NCBI GenBank assembly: GCA_008802785.1
Contig: VUYT01000019.1
Span: forward strand, 310,001-374,000
Source of the DNA: Symmetrospora coprosmae
Taxonomy: Eukaryota > Basidiomycota > Cystobasidiomycetes > Symmetrosporaceae
Length of the DNA stretch: 64,000 nucleotides
Direction: 5' to 3'
Both the position numbers and the translations under genes were made by a program. Below are positions 21,601 through 32,884 of this stretch, piece after piece (within the stretch, counting starts at the first letter, position 1; each line of letters begins with the position of its first letter). The notes beneath the pieces are model-generated. The model was given only the letters and a program-made list of their open reading frames with translations. It had not been told where the DNA came from and searched no databases.

Positions 21601-21780
21601 GTTCGATGCAGTGTTGCCTGCGTCGTTCGTAAAATGCGCATACACGTCGTACCCGCTCTGCGTCTGGAGCAGTGTCGGTCGGTTCTGGTCGTGCTCGAGG
21701 TCGGCCCGGTGTGCCTGCGCCGTAGCGTCGCGCAGCTGTCCGTGGTCCTGCTGCGACATCTGGGCTGGGCTGTGCGTCAT
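18616..21780 (-). CDS. IST2: anoctamin/TMEM16-family membrane protein (Ist2-like)
   Basis: A multi-pass membrane protein of the TMEM16 family. Fungal members act as lipid scramblases or ER-plasma membrane tethers. The N-terminal cytoplasmic region starts with a long Gln/Ser/Thr-rich stretch (start chosen at 21778-21780, MTHSPAQMSQQD; an in-frame ATG at 21912 is also possible). The dimerisation region DLVLVFKLPAPDAPADEW follows. The membrane core includes QLNFIIPEDQLLQVRYHFGD, ALYFEFLRGYFLALAFPSFI and RIGYKAETLVTSDITGRKI. It continues with SVPIVLVFAAALALVLSVIF, MFILNGMVSFGAVGLVIKE and MAVQFGQVVLFSTAWPLAPL. The C-terminal tail is coiled and charged (KEFEQEIERLRNKRTEDLDG), with a Lys-poor end EEINRKNV. 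At least three introns are needed, near 20840-20930, 19880-20010 and 19740-19800. Calcium-binding residues were not checked. Confidence 0.85.
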
Positions 21781-21994
21781 GGTATCTGACTGGCTGGCGC
21801 TGCACCCGTCAATATGTGCTTCTGTGGGATAAAGAGCAGAGAGTAGGGGCTTCGCGTCGGATCCTCCGCAAGCCGCTGGCCCACGCATCGACGTCATGCC
21901 CTCGGCGCGCAACCCGCAAACCCCATGTCATGGCGGAACAGCAGTGCTCGCAACTTCTCCGCTATAACGACAACAACACGATCACGCTGTCTAT

Positions 21995-24986
21995 CTAGCC
22001 CTTCTTGCCCGTCAAATAGAACAAACTGAAGTTCAGCCGGACGCTCAGGAACCGCAGGTCGAGATCAGAGTGCGTTGCCAGACCTTGCACAATGCTGGTG
22101 CATAGCTCGTTGAAGTGCACCGAGTGATCTGAGAGGCGCTGGCGGATGCCAGCCAGGAGAGCAGGGTCCGGGGGTGGTATCGGAGTAAGCGGGACGGGTG
22201 TCGCGGTTCTGGAGCCGCCGGCGGAAGTTGGCGGCCGCGAAGGAGGCATGTTCTGAATCATGCAATCGTTCAGTACGCGTCAGTAGGCGTGCGCACAGCA
22301 TTCATAGGGGCCCGACGGTGCCCCTCACCTTGAATCTATCTTGCCCACTGTCCAAGCGCGACGCTTCAGCCAGCGCGAAATTGCAGAGGGCGTCCAAACT
22401 GTCCTTGAAGCCGAGCATGACCTCGAATGCCTGCTTGGTGTACTTCATGAGTGTCTCGTCCTGCAGAGACATTAGGCAGAGTCAGTGCTGCCGAGATGGT
22501 TATCCCGCTCATAAACTTACCGACTTTGCTCCACTTCCCCGGAGGAGCGCCTTTGTCGCTAGCCTGTCCACGTACGCCCGATGCGCATCGACGAGCTCGT
22601 CCAGGTCGCCTTCTTTGCGGAGGGCGAACTCTTCAAGCGCGGTCCACGAGCAGTCGATGACCTCGAGGTGGCTGAACGACTGCAGCTGCCGCACGAAGTG
22701 CAGCATCTCTGCGAGCGTGACGCGGGCCTGGTGGAAGTCGCCCCGCAGCTGCTCGACGCGCCTGTACCAACGCGCCTCGCTGATGATGCGCTTCCACGCC
22801 TCGCCGAGTGCGTACTCGACCCGCTTGATGCGCCATAAATGCCGAAACACGCGCGTGTACACTTCAATGCTCGCCGCGTCCAGCACAACGTCCACGGGCG
22901 GGTCCACCTTGTACTCGAGCACAAAGACGTCCCACCCAATCTCGCCGTGCGAGAACTCGAGCATCCGCGCGTCGAGCCGCCGCAGAACGTCGTCGTGGTC
23001 GCGGGCCGAGGAAGAACCGCGGATCGCCATCTCGAGCGTGGCCGTCAGGTTGTGCCGGTACAGCGTATTGGCTGGCTTGGAGAGGGATGTGCTAACGGAG
23101 AGCAAGCATCAGCACATCGTGTTATCTCGAAATGATCCACATAGGGCGACTCACCCAAGCGACTCCATGAGCAGCTCGACAAAGTCGCCTCGTCCCAGCA
23201 GAAGGTAGTCTTTCAGTGCTCGCAGGTGCCGCAGCAGCCCAAACTTTTCAAAGAAGATTTCAAACAGTCTCCTGCTTGCTTTCAAGTACGCAAGGTCGAT
23301 GCTGTGCTCGAGTCCAGCAATGTCGCCGTACTGCAGCCTCTCATCCTCGGTGGCACTTTTTTGGTCCTCGCGCTGCTGCGATACCCAGGCAGAGTCGCCG
23401 CAGGCGTACTTGATGTAGTTGAGAGAGCGGCCCGTCGAAAAGATCTGCGACATTATCCAGTCAGCGTCTATGTTCGCGCGTAGCATAAGTGGGCGGTGAG
23501 GGTTTCACCTTTTTACCGAACCGCTCCACCACGAAGGTTGGCAGCATCTGCTTCCTGAAGCGATATCGCCCGTGCCATGCCTCGTGCCCTATCGCTATGC
23601 TTTCCTCCGCGCTGCCCGCGTCGTATTCCGGGCGCCTCTGCACAAAAAACTCGTCTCCCGGGTCGACCAGCTCGCCTTCGTATATCCAGGAGGATAAGGA
23701 ACGGAAGAAGGGTAGGCTGACCTGGGTGAGCAGGCCTGATGTGAAGGAGCGGATGAACGGATCACCATGAGCCGTGTAGCCGTGCAGAAGTGACAGCAGA
23801 GCACCTCCTCGGGTGGCTGGAGGCGAAAGGGATAATCAGTTACGTTGCTGTGCTCAGTTCCATATTGTCAGGGCGTTCGCCTTGCTCACTTGCGCAACCT
23901 TCGATGAGCACGGCCATCATGCGCATGCGCAGCTTGCACTCCTGCGTCCATACTACGATCCGGGCCAATGTCAAGCCAAGATCTCGGCGGTGCAGATCCA
24001 GTTCCATTTCGAGGTGGGGCTCTCCGTGCATCTCGAGTCCAGGTCGGCGCCCTTCTTGGCTGCATGGAGTCGAGGCTCGACGTGTCTCGAGGCTTGCGAT
24101 GAGGTTGTCGTACTTTCTCAGCTCCTCCTTTAGGCAGTGGCACAGAGACTGCATACTCATGGAGCGCGATAAGCTGTTGGCTCGGCTCGGCAAAAGGGCA
24201 GAAACGGGCAGATGGACAGCTCACCAGCTCAATCATCCCTGCCTTTGGATTGCTGAGTGTGGCTTGGATGCCACTGTCGACCTTCCTGTAGAGCCATCCG
24301 AGCTCAGAGAGCTTGAAGAGCAGGTCCTTCGTCGTCTGTGGCAGGACAGGCTAGGCGCGCCATCCGTTCCAATGTGTCAGCCGGAACCACACGACGCTTC
24401 AAGAGCCCGGCAGGTATGCGCGCACCTGTCCATCGAGTTCAGGGAAGAGCAGCCCACCCTCTTGCGCTGCTTCGGCGTCTCCAGCGGCATCTGGGGCAGT
24501 GAGGGTGTCCAGAGGATGTATAGGCAGTCCTCGCTTGTTCCGACGGATGGAATCCCGTTTGAGCTGGTTCGGGTCGTGAAATCGGACATGCTTGCCATCT
24601 ATGCCCTGTAATAGGAGGACGGTATCGCGCAGGAGGTCCTGTTCGGACACGCGTGGCGCTCTCTGCGGGCCTGAGAAGTCACGCGTTGCGATGCGAGTTT
24701 CAGTCATGCGTGCGAGCGAGCAGGAACACATCTGCCGTTGCGTGCACGGACATAAGAAAGAGTAGTGCATACCGTTGCTGCCACTGCCACTGCTGCTGCT
24801 GCTGCTCCGTTGGCTGCTCCTCCATTCTGCCAGTCTGGCCTTCATGCTGTTGCTGCCGCTGCTGCCGCCGCGGCTGGTCCCACTGCCTGATCCGTTCATC
24901 ACCTGCTCAGCCTCCGTCTCTACGGCTGATGCGCGGCCTTTTCCCTTGACATCTCTGCTGCTGCTGCTGCTGCTGCTGCTGCTCAT
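21995..24986 (-). CDS. SPC98: gamma-tubulin complex component 3 (Spc98/Alp6)
   Basis: GCP3 nucleates microtubules at spindle pole bodies as part of the gamma-tubulin complex. The start at 24984-24986 opens a poly-Ser N-terminus, and a basic stretch (MKARLAEWRSSQ) follows. The conserved GCP N-terminal motif is RVSEQDLLRDTVLLLQGIDG with HVRFHDPN. Further exons carry SWIYEGELVDPGDEFFVQRR, WHGRYRFRKQMLPTFVVERF and LRHLRALKDYLLLGRGDFVE. The C-terminal gamma-tubulin-binding domain has HGEIGWDVFVLEYKVDPPVD and VFRHLWRIKRVEYALGEAW. The protein ends LNFSLFYLTGKKG at 21995. At least six introns are present. It shares a 199-base divergent promoter with a probable kinetochore gene. Confidence 0.88.
24958..24983. 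repeat. (CTG)n triplet run at the GCP3 N-terminus
   Basis: Tandem CTG triplets on the plus strand encode the poly-Ser stretch immediately after the GCP3 start codon on the minus strand. Confidence 0.8.
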
Positions 24987-25185
24987 TGTGCTTGTGCTTG
25001 TGCCAGCCGTTGTCGCCCTTGCTGCTGCGGCTGCCCCAGACCTGGCATCCGTCTGCCCTCCTCTGCCTGTGCCCGTGGTCCGCCCCTTGCCCCCCTCCGA
25101 GAGTGGTAAACACGAAAGGCAGAGGGGGAAAGAGACGAGAAGAAGCTCGGATGGATGTCGCATTAGCAGTAGCAGGGACAACACA
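24987..25185. promoter_or_regulatory. bidirectional promoter, GCP3 / Mis14-like gene
   Basis: 199 bases between divergent start codons at 24986 (minus) and 25186 (plus). Both products are predicted mitotic spindle components, so shared cell-cycle control is plausible. I saw no specific operator. Confidence 0.45.
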
Positions 25186-26231
25186 ATGAGCACAGCGACC
25201 AGCGAGGTGCAACCCATCGCATTCGACAGCACGGCCCAGCTCGATGCCGTCCTCGACAGGATCCGGCTCCAGCTGCAGTACCACGTCGACAGCGCGTGCC
25301 GTGGCAGGGAAGACGATCCGGCCTTCAAGACGGAGCTTCAGGCCATCATGGAGCGGGTGCGCGCAAGCTTGCATCTGCGCATCGCATTGCATTGCAGTGC
25401 AGTGCATTGCATAACGCTGCGACGGCGCACAACGACGCGCGATTGCATCTCCACTGACAGCCGGCTCCCTGACATCCTCCACCGCCGCTTCACTCCCCTC
25501 AGGACATCCTAGACGCGCTTCCGGGCATGATCCAGCAGAACATTACTGTCAAGGGCATGTCGTGGGACGAGCATGCCGACTTGAACAATCACGGTACGTC
25601 TTTGCGGACCCACCCCGTCGAGCTGGGTGTCGACTACATCGCTGACGCCCGCCATCGCAACTCGCACTCACTCTTCTCCACCCATGCATAGAAGCCACGC
25701 AGCCGCTCGACCACACCTTGCTGCAGTCTACTATCCGCGCACAGGACGCCGCGTTCCAGATGAGCACGCTCAACTGCGCAAAGCGGACGACAAAGCCCGC
25801 CCTCCTCGCAAGCCAGGTCGACACCCGGATAAAAAAAGTCGTCGACAGCGGCGAGGCCAAGAGCGCTCTTTTGGAAGAACAGAAGCAAAGGCGAGCTGCC
25901 AGGCGGCGCCTTGTTGGCGGAGGTGAGCTTTTCTGCTGCTTCCCGACTCGCCTTTCCGTGCCCGGTACCAAGCTATGCCCGTCCTCTGTCCAGTCAATCC
26001 CGCTGACACCTTGTGCGCTCGTCATAATCTCGTTGCACAGAGGTGCCAGCAAGGCAGGAAACGGCGACAGATCTTCAAGCAGCCGAGGCGCTCCTAGCAC
26101 GATGCGGCCCTGCCGTGACGCTGCTGAACGAGAAGGCCGAACGCGCGGCGAGCGTGGCCAGGGACGTGGACCGTTTGCTGGAGCGGCAGGCACAGCGGCA
26201 GTCTCTTGCGGTGCCTCAGCTGCGGCGTTGA
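25186..26231 (+). CDS. NSL1: Mis14/Nsl1-like kinetochore protein
   Basis: Probable Nsl1/Mis14 subunit of the Mis12/MIND kinetochore complex. Exons 25186-25356, 25503-25593, 25692-25922 and 26041-26231 total 684 nt, or 227 residues, close to the family length. Family-like features are the ITVKGMSWDEHADLNN segment followed by ATQPLDHTLLQSTIRAQDAA (acidic/aromatic then D..L..TIR). A basic SQVDTRIKKVVDS stretch and a C-terminal coiled coil (ATDLQAAEALLARCGPAV and on) follow. There are no membrane segments. The first intron contains a short array of GCATT units, the reverse complement of the pentamer in the RRM gene intron. The assignment rests on weak pattern similarity and size. A different small coiled-coil protein cannot be excluded. 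Confidence 0.55.
25384..25412. repeat. short (GCATT)n array in an intron
   Basis: Degenerate tandem units (GCATT GCATT GCAGT GCAGT GCATT GCATA) in the first intron of the Mis14-like gene. It is the same pentamer family as the array at 15271-15325, on the opposite strand. Confidence 0.75.
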
Positions 26232-26578
26232 TCGTTCATCCTGTCAGTCGTTCATCTCCGTTTGCGTTGGTGTCGACCTCAATCCAGCAGTGAGGCGTGT
26301 TGTTGTAGGAATGTCTGGTTTTCAGGATGGATGGGCTTATGCATCCGCAATCTGCACATTGCCCGTCTCTGCGATTCTTACAGCAGAAGCCACGTATCTG
26401 GGCTGTCCTGCTGTCACAGACCATGTCTCAGGCGCATCGATGCACCTGAACGTCACTGCTCACGTGACTTCTCCCGGGATCGCCGACTCAGTGTCATCTC
26501 CTTCGAGTCGTCTCACTCCGCTCTTTGCCCTCTGAACGCGTTGCTCTACAGAATCTTACATCAAGCACTCGCACAATA
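26232..26578. other. intergenic upstream of the PEBP gene
   Basis: A 347-base gap with the 3' end of the Mis14-like gene and the presumed promoter of the PEBP gene. No ORF is supported. Confidence 0.3.
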
Positions 26579-27701
26579 ATGTCTTCTACCATGATCTCGA
26601 GAACTGGACTGCTCTGCCTGAGAGCAGGGGCACGACCGTCGGTGCAGGGTGCAGCGGCGGGACGAATGGGCCTGCTGGGCGCAAGGGGTGTAGCCACGAA
26701 GAAAGAGGATGTTGTCAAGCAGTGAGTCGCTGACAGCTGCAAGTCACGGAGAGCTGCTCGGCTTTCCTTGATTTTCGAGCTCGAGTATCGCTCACTCCCA
26801 AGCGTCACATGCTCGGCCCGTTTCCTCGCGCTGATGCCCTTGCCGCCCCGCAATCTTCGCTGCTTTCCCCCACGCTTGCCTTCCTGGCAGCCTCAAGAAA
26901 GCCGGCATCATCTCCGATGTCATCCCTTCTCTCGAGCCCACGGTGCAGCTCAGCGCGCGCTTCCTCAGCTCCGGCGAGGAGGCCGCATTCGGAAACAGCA
27001 TTGTCCCCGTCGACGCGCAGGGCAAGCCGGCCATCGAGCTGCTGCCTTTCCCAGGAGAAGATGGAATCGCCAAGGAGCTGCAGGGCAAGACTGCCTTTGT
27101 CGTCATGACTGACCCGGATGCACCAAGGTGCGCTTTGCTCTGGCGCACCCGCGATATACACCCATGCTGACCAATTCCGACGACACCGCGCGAATAGCCA
27201 CGACAATCCAGAATGGGCCGAGTTCTGTCACTGGATCCACAAGATCCAGCTGCCCACCCGCAAGGAGGGCGGCGAGGTCATCCACAACGCAGGCAAGCAG
27301 ACATCGGAGGAAATTGTGCCGTATGCGAGCCCGGCGCCGCCAAAGGACACGGGCAAGCATCGATATGTCCTCCTTGTGCTCGAAGGTGGGAAGGACGGGA
27401 AGGACGTCAAGGGGCCCAGCGAGGACCAGAGGAAGAAGTGGGGAAACGAGAAGGCTGGAACGGGCGTGCAGAAGTGGGCAGAAGAGAATGGTCTGACTCC
27501 GATTGGTGAGCCAACACGTCGCCATGAGAGTAGAGCGAGGCCGTTGGCATCTGAGCAAGCTGACCTGTCGCGACGCATCTGCACGCACTCTATAACTCAG
27601 GCGCAAACTACTTCTACGCAGAGGCGCAGAAGGAACAGTCGGTGGACGAGATCAATCACGATAAGCGCGGTCTGGCCGCCGGGTCCGGTTACGGAGGTTG
27701 A
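26579..27701 (+). CDS. phosphatidylethanolamine-binding protein (PEBP/Tfs1 family)
   Basis: A PEBP-fold protein. Fungal members include Tfs1, a carboxypeptidase Y inhibitor and Ras-pathway modulator, and the mitoribosomal protein mL38. Exons 26579-26721, 26891-27127, 27198-27505 and 27601-27701 total 789 nt, or 262 residues. The family core is AFVVMTDPDAPSHDNPEWAE with FCHWI, then EEIVPYASPAPPKDTGKHRY. The C-terminal part has GANYFYAEAQKEQ and ends GYGG. The first 40 residues are basic and hydroxylated without acids (MISRTGLLCLRAGARPSVQG), which looks like a mitochondrial presequence. At 262 residues it is shorter than usual mL38, so I do not assign it to the ribosome. Confidence 0.85.
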
Positions 27702-27863
27702 GCGAACGGAGCGTAGAGGAGATCCGACAAAGGTTGGGGTGAAGTAGCAATGAGTAAAGATCATGCAACCGTACAATATGCGCGAAGCGAAACTTGCCGG
27801 TGTAGAAGGCCCGTGCAACGCTAGATAACGACAAGAGCCTAGGGCACAAATACTCTCGGCATG

Positions 27864-30800
27864 CTACATATTCAGGAACGGATTCGCCGAGTCGTCCGCG
27901 ACTCCGCCGCCGCTCAGGGCAGCCCAGAAGTCCGGTTCCCATGTCCCTCCCAGGATGCTGCTGAACGCGGACCCAGTGAGATCAAAGGGCACAAAGCCGT
28001 CCTGCCCTTGACTCTGTCCCGCGACTTGACCCAAACCCGGACCACTCTGCTGGCCCAGGTTGCTCGGCGTTGCGGACGAAGCGTATCCAAGATTGCCATA
28101 CTCCATCTGCGAGGAAGATGTATAGGCTGATCCGCCTGCTGGACCCGCAGGAACGCTAACGGAGCCGCTCCCATGCTGCTCTGCGCGGCTCGGGGCGCGC
28201 GAGGTGAGGTAGTAGTCTGAAAAGGGGAAGTTGTTGCTGCTGCTGCTGTTTGCACCGTGCGAGTTCTGAAAGGCTTCGCTGCTCGTGCTTCCCTGCTGTT
28301 GCTGCTGGCTCTGAGAAGGCTGCGAGGCATATGCCTGTGGCTGGTGCGGCTGGGCAAAAGATGCAGGCTGTTGGTTCCTTAATGTCTGCGTATGGGCACT
28401 GTGCTGGGTTTGCGGTAGCAGGGCGGAGGCCGACTGAGATTGGGGGAAGGCTCCGTACGCAGAGCCGGCGCCGGCTGCGACACTGACATCCGAAGCACCG
28501 GTACCGCTGACAAGATGCTGTCGAGTGGCCTGCATCTGACTTGGGCCTGAACCTGAACCTTGTGGGTGCTGCTGGTGCTGCTTGATATTCAGCTTGCTAG
28601 GCGACACGCCTCGCATAGTCGATGAGCTTGTCTTTTGCTTCCACAGGGCCGGATTCGAGAAGTCTGGCGGGGCAGACGATGATGTACTCGGGATGGGCGG
28701 AGACGCTGCACGCGAGACGGGCCAATCGTTGGGCTCGTTTGTGGGCGAGACGGCCCGCCGTGGAGTTGGGTTGCCTAGGTCGACGCCGTCTTGTCCGCGC
28801 GAGAAGCTGCGCAGCATGCCATTGAGTAGACGCGCATAACGAACGCCGTGGTGGTGCTCCTGCGAACGAGGGCCATCACTCAGTCAGGGTAGGGCCTCGT
28901 GCTGAAACGCAGCGCACACACAGCAACCCACATCTTCGCTCGCGCTGGCAAGACAGACGATGGTCCGCTTAAGTAGTCTGACTACTACTCTGCGATCAAT
29001 TGATATGATGGCATTCAAGTACACGGCCTTGAGCAGGAAGACGGCAGCGTAGCTGGAGTTGCAAGAATCGTCAATGACCAGCGAGCTGGAAAGGAAAGGC
29101 ATCAAGGAAGGTCTCTGAACATACGCGATGTAAAGGTAGAACCGCCAAGGGAGGAATTGGAGAACGTTCTTAGGGTGCATGCTGTCCGCACAGATAGTGA
29201 GCAAGTCGACAGCTGCTTCCGTGGCCTGCATTATGAATTTGGCATCCGGACTGAGGAGGAGCCTGCCGTTGAATATGCTCGCATTGTAGGCGTTCTTGTC
29301 TTTATCCTCCATCGAATTGGCTTGATTCGCCCGGGCAAGCGTAGCTTGAAAACCGAAGGAATAGATGTACAGGCGAACATATTGCTACAGGCAACCAGGG
29401 CGTGTCAGCTTTTGCATCGGTTTACATGCCAGCAGATGGACCCACGAAGGTGACCCAAACGCAATCGCACAGCGGATACGTAGACCATTTCTGTCCAGTC
29501 CAGACTATACGGAAGGAGTTCTGCGATAAAGCCAACCGCATTCCACGAACAGCATGGATTAGCAAGTCACTGTGCTGAACCTGTGTGACCGTGCAACTGA
29601 CCAAATCGTTTGTGAAGCGGTCGAGCGTCTTATGGTATCTGTTGCACAGATCGGCTCAGATGTCAGCTTATCCCGGCCTCTGTCTTGCACAGAGGCAGCA
29701 TTCCACGCACTCGCCCGTACTCATCAAAGCAATACTACGGTCCTTGCTCGGATACTGGGCCAAGTCCGTGACCGTCAGACAGGTGTACCCAGTCGATAAG
29801 CGCAAAGTACTCACCAGCATGTCGTGTGCGTGCTGCAAGATCTGGGTAAGCTCGGTATACGCTAATATGAGGCTTGCAAAGTCGTCTTGCTTCCCCTCTA
29901 TGGGCAGCATTGAAGGGAAGTTTTTTGCGGCAGGGCCTATAACCAGGTATCAGAGCTCGTTCAGGCCAGCAGGCAGTGCCGATGCGTCCGAGCTAAGCGT
30001 CTCACCGCTGAACATGAGGCCAGGCCCTCGAGACCAAAAGGCTTTCCCTGCGTGATGTCCTCGGAATGTAAGCTGCGCGCAAAGCCGAAATGCCCTTGCC
30101 TCTTCTGTTCGCTAGCGGCGTACCTGTACGGATGGCAATGTTGCGGTCAAAGAGGAAGCAGTATGTCCACGCTATTCGCTCGCGATCATATGTTTCATCG
30201 GCCTCGGGGCCTTCGATGGCTCGATACTCTTTCGGAGCGAAGGAACGCTGATCAAGAGCCAGCATATCTGAGCGATGCGAGGTACCACAAGCGCTTCAAC
30301 TGTCAGCTTTCCACAACACCTACACCCCACAGCAGAGCAAGAAGCCTGCGCTCACAGCCTAGCCGGACGGCAAGCCCGACAACCATCCAAGACATTCTAT
30401 TTTCCTCTGCGAAGTCGTGACGATGGCTCCCGACGCCCGCGAGCGCCCGAGGCGGGTTCTCTTCGCATGTTGATACGTTTCAGCTTTCCTCGGCCGTTCA
30501 CTGCCTATAGAGATCGAGTTTAGCAGCACTCACCAGACAATAAAAGCAAGGCTTCCACAGCGCCAACATTGACCTCTTCGCCGAATGTCAAGGATGTAAT
30601 GAGTTCTTTCATGTATGCCCATGTCTTGGCATGTATCTCGGTGTGGTGCTGTGATGCTTGGTCGATGCGACTTGCAAGGAGAACGAAGACAGTCGACAAG
30701 TGCAATTCGGCTACCAGCAGGTACAAGGCACAGGCGGCAGGTCAGCACGTGTCTTTCTAGTCAGGCGAACGAGCGGATCCCAAATGTAAGATCGAGCTCA

Positions 30801-32884
30801 CCCTTGGTGAAAGCAGTCAATTGCGCCTCTGTCCGCGGAATGCGATAATGCGGGACGACGGGGAATATGTGATGCATTTTGGTGAAGAAGAGATTGAAAA
30901 AGTAAAATATCTCGATGGAGGTGACGATGCCCCTTTGGACGAGTGGGAAATCCATAAGCGTATATGGCGGTGGCGACGGCGTCAGGCGCTCCGGACTTCC
31001 AGCATGGAGCGTGCCTCCATGCGTACTCTCACGCAGCGCGCGGTCCGCAGCACTTGCCGCTCGTCCACTCCCATCTGGCTGATCGCGATCGTCGTCGTTC
31101 ATGAACGCGTCCTCCGGATGCCGCTCGCGCCCCGTACCCGGGCTGTCGCCCTGTCCTGGCTTGCGCTCACCGGCTGCCAGTACGAGGAGATTGAGAGCGT
31201 CTACTGGATTCCGCAAGTTGGCAGCCGCTAGTGTCTCTGGATTCGTCGCCTCATCGTCTTTTGTGTGGCGCCGGCTGGTCCTGCGCGGCAGGGGTTGTCC
31301 ATCGGGTCCGATGCGGCTGCTTCCTGGAACGCTCGAAGTGCTTTGAGACGGCGTTCCGGCACTCGATAGTGCCGAAGCACCAGAAGCTGCAGGTGAAGGG
31401 TCTACGGGATGGGTGGGGAGCACAGGCATGGGGCCTGTGCTAGCCGACAGCGAGGCAGCCGTGCTAGCGGATGGAGCCGCAAATTGCTGCGTGTTTGATG
31501 AAGGTGGATGCATAGCCGACTGATACTGCTGCTGCTGGTAACCACTGGCGCTACCAATGGAGAGCATCGTGCTGGTCGGATGGGATTGCGCCATCCATGC
31601 CGCTCCTGTCTGTTCTGACTGCTGACGCTGCTCACTTGTATTCAGAGAGCTCGCACCCTCCGAGAACTGAACGCGATGCAGACTCTGCTGACGACGAAGG
31701 ATGGGCTGCTGCTCGAGCTCGCCAAAGCTGCGGCCCGACGTGTTGCCCAATATCGGAGGCTGCAAGCTACTGCCGGAGCTCTGCCTCACCGGCATCCGAC
31801 GCGACTCGCCGTCACTAGTCGCGCTAGGCCCGGACTGGTATCCAAGGTAATCGTCGGATTGGTCTCCCGTCATATCCTGGCTGCCCGAACCGTAGAACAT
31901 CTCGTCGTCCTCGATGTCCTCCTGCTTGCTGGTACTGGCCCCGTCCGACCCCTGTCGCGATTGGAGAATAGTCTGACGCTTCTCAAACTGCGGTAGGCAG
32001 GCAGTGTAAAGTGACAATCGTGCCTCATCAGCGGCGTGCGCCTGCTCAAGTATTGTCGCACGTCAAGTCCCGCGGCGCCGCACTCACGGACATGGGCCCG
32101 CTTCTGCGGGACGGTAGGAAGGCGCAAGGTACAGCTCGACGCTTGCATCTTGCGCAAGGCGGGTCCTTTGGATTGTTGACGTCGCCTAGATCGCACTTTG
32201 CCTTTGCACGACGCTGTCAAAGCGATGCGAGCCGAGCACGATGATGGGTAGATGTCCGAGTCGACAGGAGACGGAGGGTATGACGCATCGTGAATAGTCC
32301 AGCGTTTTCCAGCGAAAGTGCCGAGACCAGTGAGGGGTATATGTGTCGTGCGGTTCGCAAGATTGCCACCAGTATGGAGTCGTGGGGCGGTCGACGCCAG
32401 CGCATCCGACGCGTGGCGCGCGGGGCCGATTACCAGTCCAGATAGGGTAGCAACGGCAGTATGGTCCCGCAAGCAGCATTGGCGCAAAGCGCGGCGTAGG
32501 CGAAGCATGTTACACGAAGCACGAGCATCAGCGACTCGTGTACAGCGACCGCCACTGTTTGGCAAGGCGAAGACATCGCACTCACGCAGTTTGCGCCTGC
32601 CACAATACAGCAGTCACGTTGCCAAATTTGAGAGCCAGACCGTCAGCTCAAAGTGTTTGCCCCAGGTATCCGACTTGCCTGCTTGCCTGCGCGGTTGCGG
32701 AACCCGGCGTTGACGGGCGGCGTCTCGTAGCCGGAGCGAACCGAGACTCACAGGCTCTGAACGCTCGCAGGCCTTTCTTCTCCCTGTCGCCTCCCTTTGC
32801 GTCGTCGTCAATGACGAATGGATCGCTTGCTGTCGCCTCGTAGCCCATCCCCAGGCTTCCAGCATCGCTCCCGCCGTTGTCCAT
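27864..32884 (-). CDS. Zn2Cys6 fungal transcription factor
   Basis: A nuclear binuclear-zinc-cluster regulator with a fungal-specific transcription factor region, spread over about ten exons. The start is placed at 32882-32884 (MDNGGSDAGSLGMGYEA). The zinc cluster is assembled from three exons: 32884-32752 ends LRAFRA plus one base; an 11-nt micro-exon (32596-32586) gives CANC; exon 32213-32088 gives RRAKAKCDLGDVNNPKDPPC then ARCKRRAVPC. The spacing CX2CX6CX12CX2CX6C is canonical. The next exon (31987-30802) is Gln/Ser-rich, then NPVDALNLLVLAAGE and FFNLFFTKMHHIFPVVPHYR. It splices to AELHLSTVFVLLASRID at 30710. Later exons hold YDRERIAWTYCFLFDRNIAI, RYHKTLDRFTNDL and FLPWRFYLYIAYVQRPSLM. A last 300-residue Gln/Ser/Gly-rich exon ends at 27864. 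No close functional homologue is recognised, so the targets are unknown. Confidence 0.82.
32586..32596 (-). other. 11-nt micro-exon of the zinc-cluster gene
   Basis: GCGCAAACTGC on the minus strand, preceded by a gtggcag acceptor and followed by a gtgagt donor. It completes a Cys codon from the previous exon and adds Ala-Asn-Cys, the first CX2C of the zinc cluster. Flanking introns are 155 and 372 nt. The phase closes exactly (133 + 11 + 126 nt). Confidence 0.75.

Noticed and set aside
28900-30520. Many short plus-strand frames suggesting separate small genes.
   Set aside because: The minus strand here carries successive exons of the zinc-cluster regulator with membrane-free helical blocks typical of the fungal transcription factor domain.
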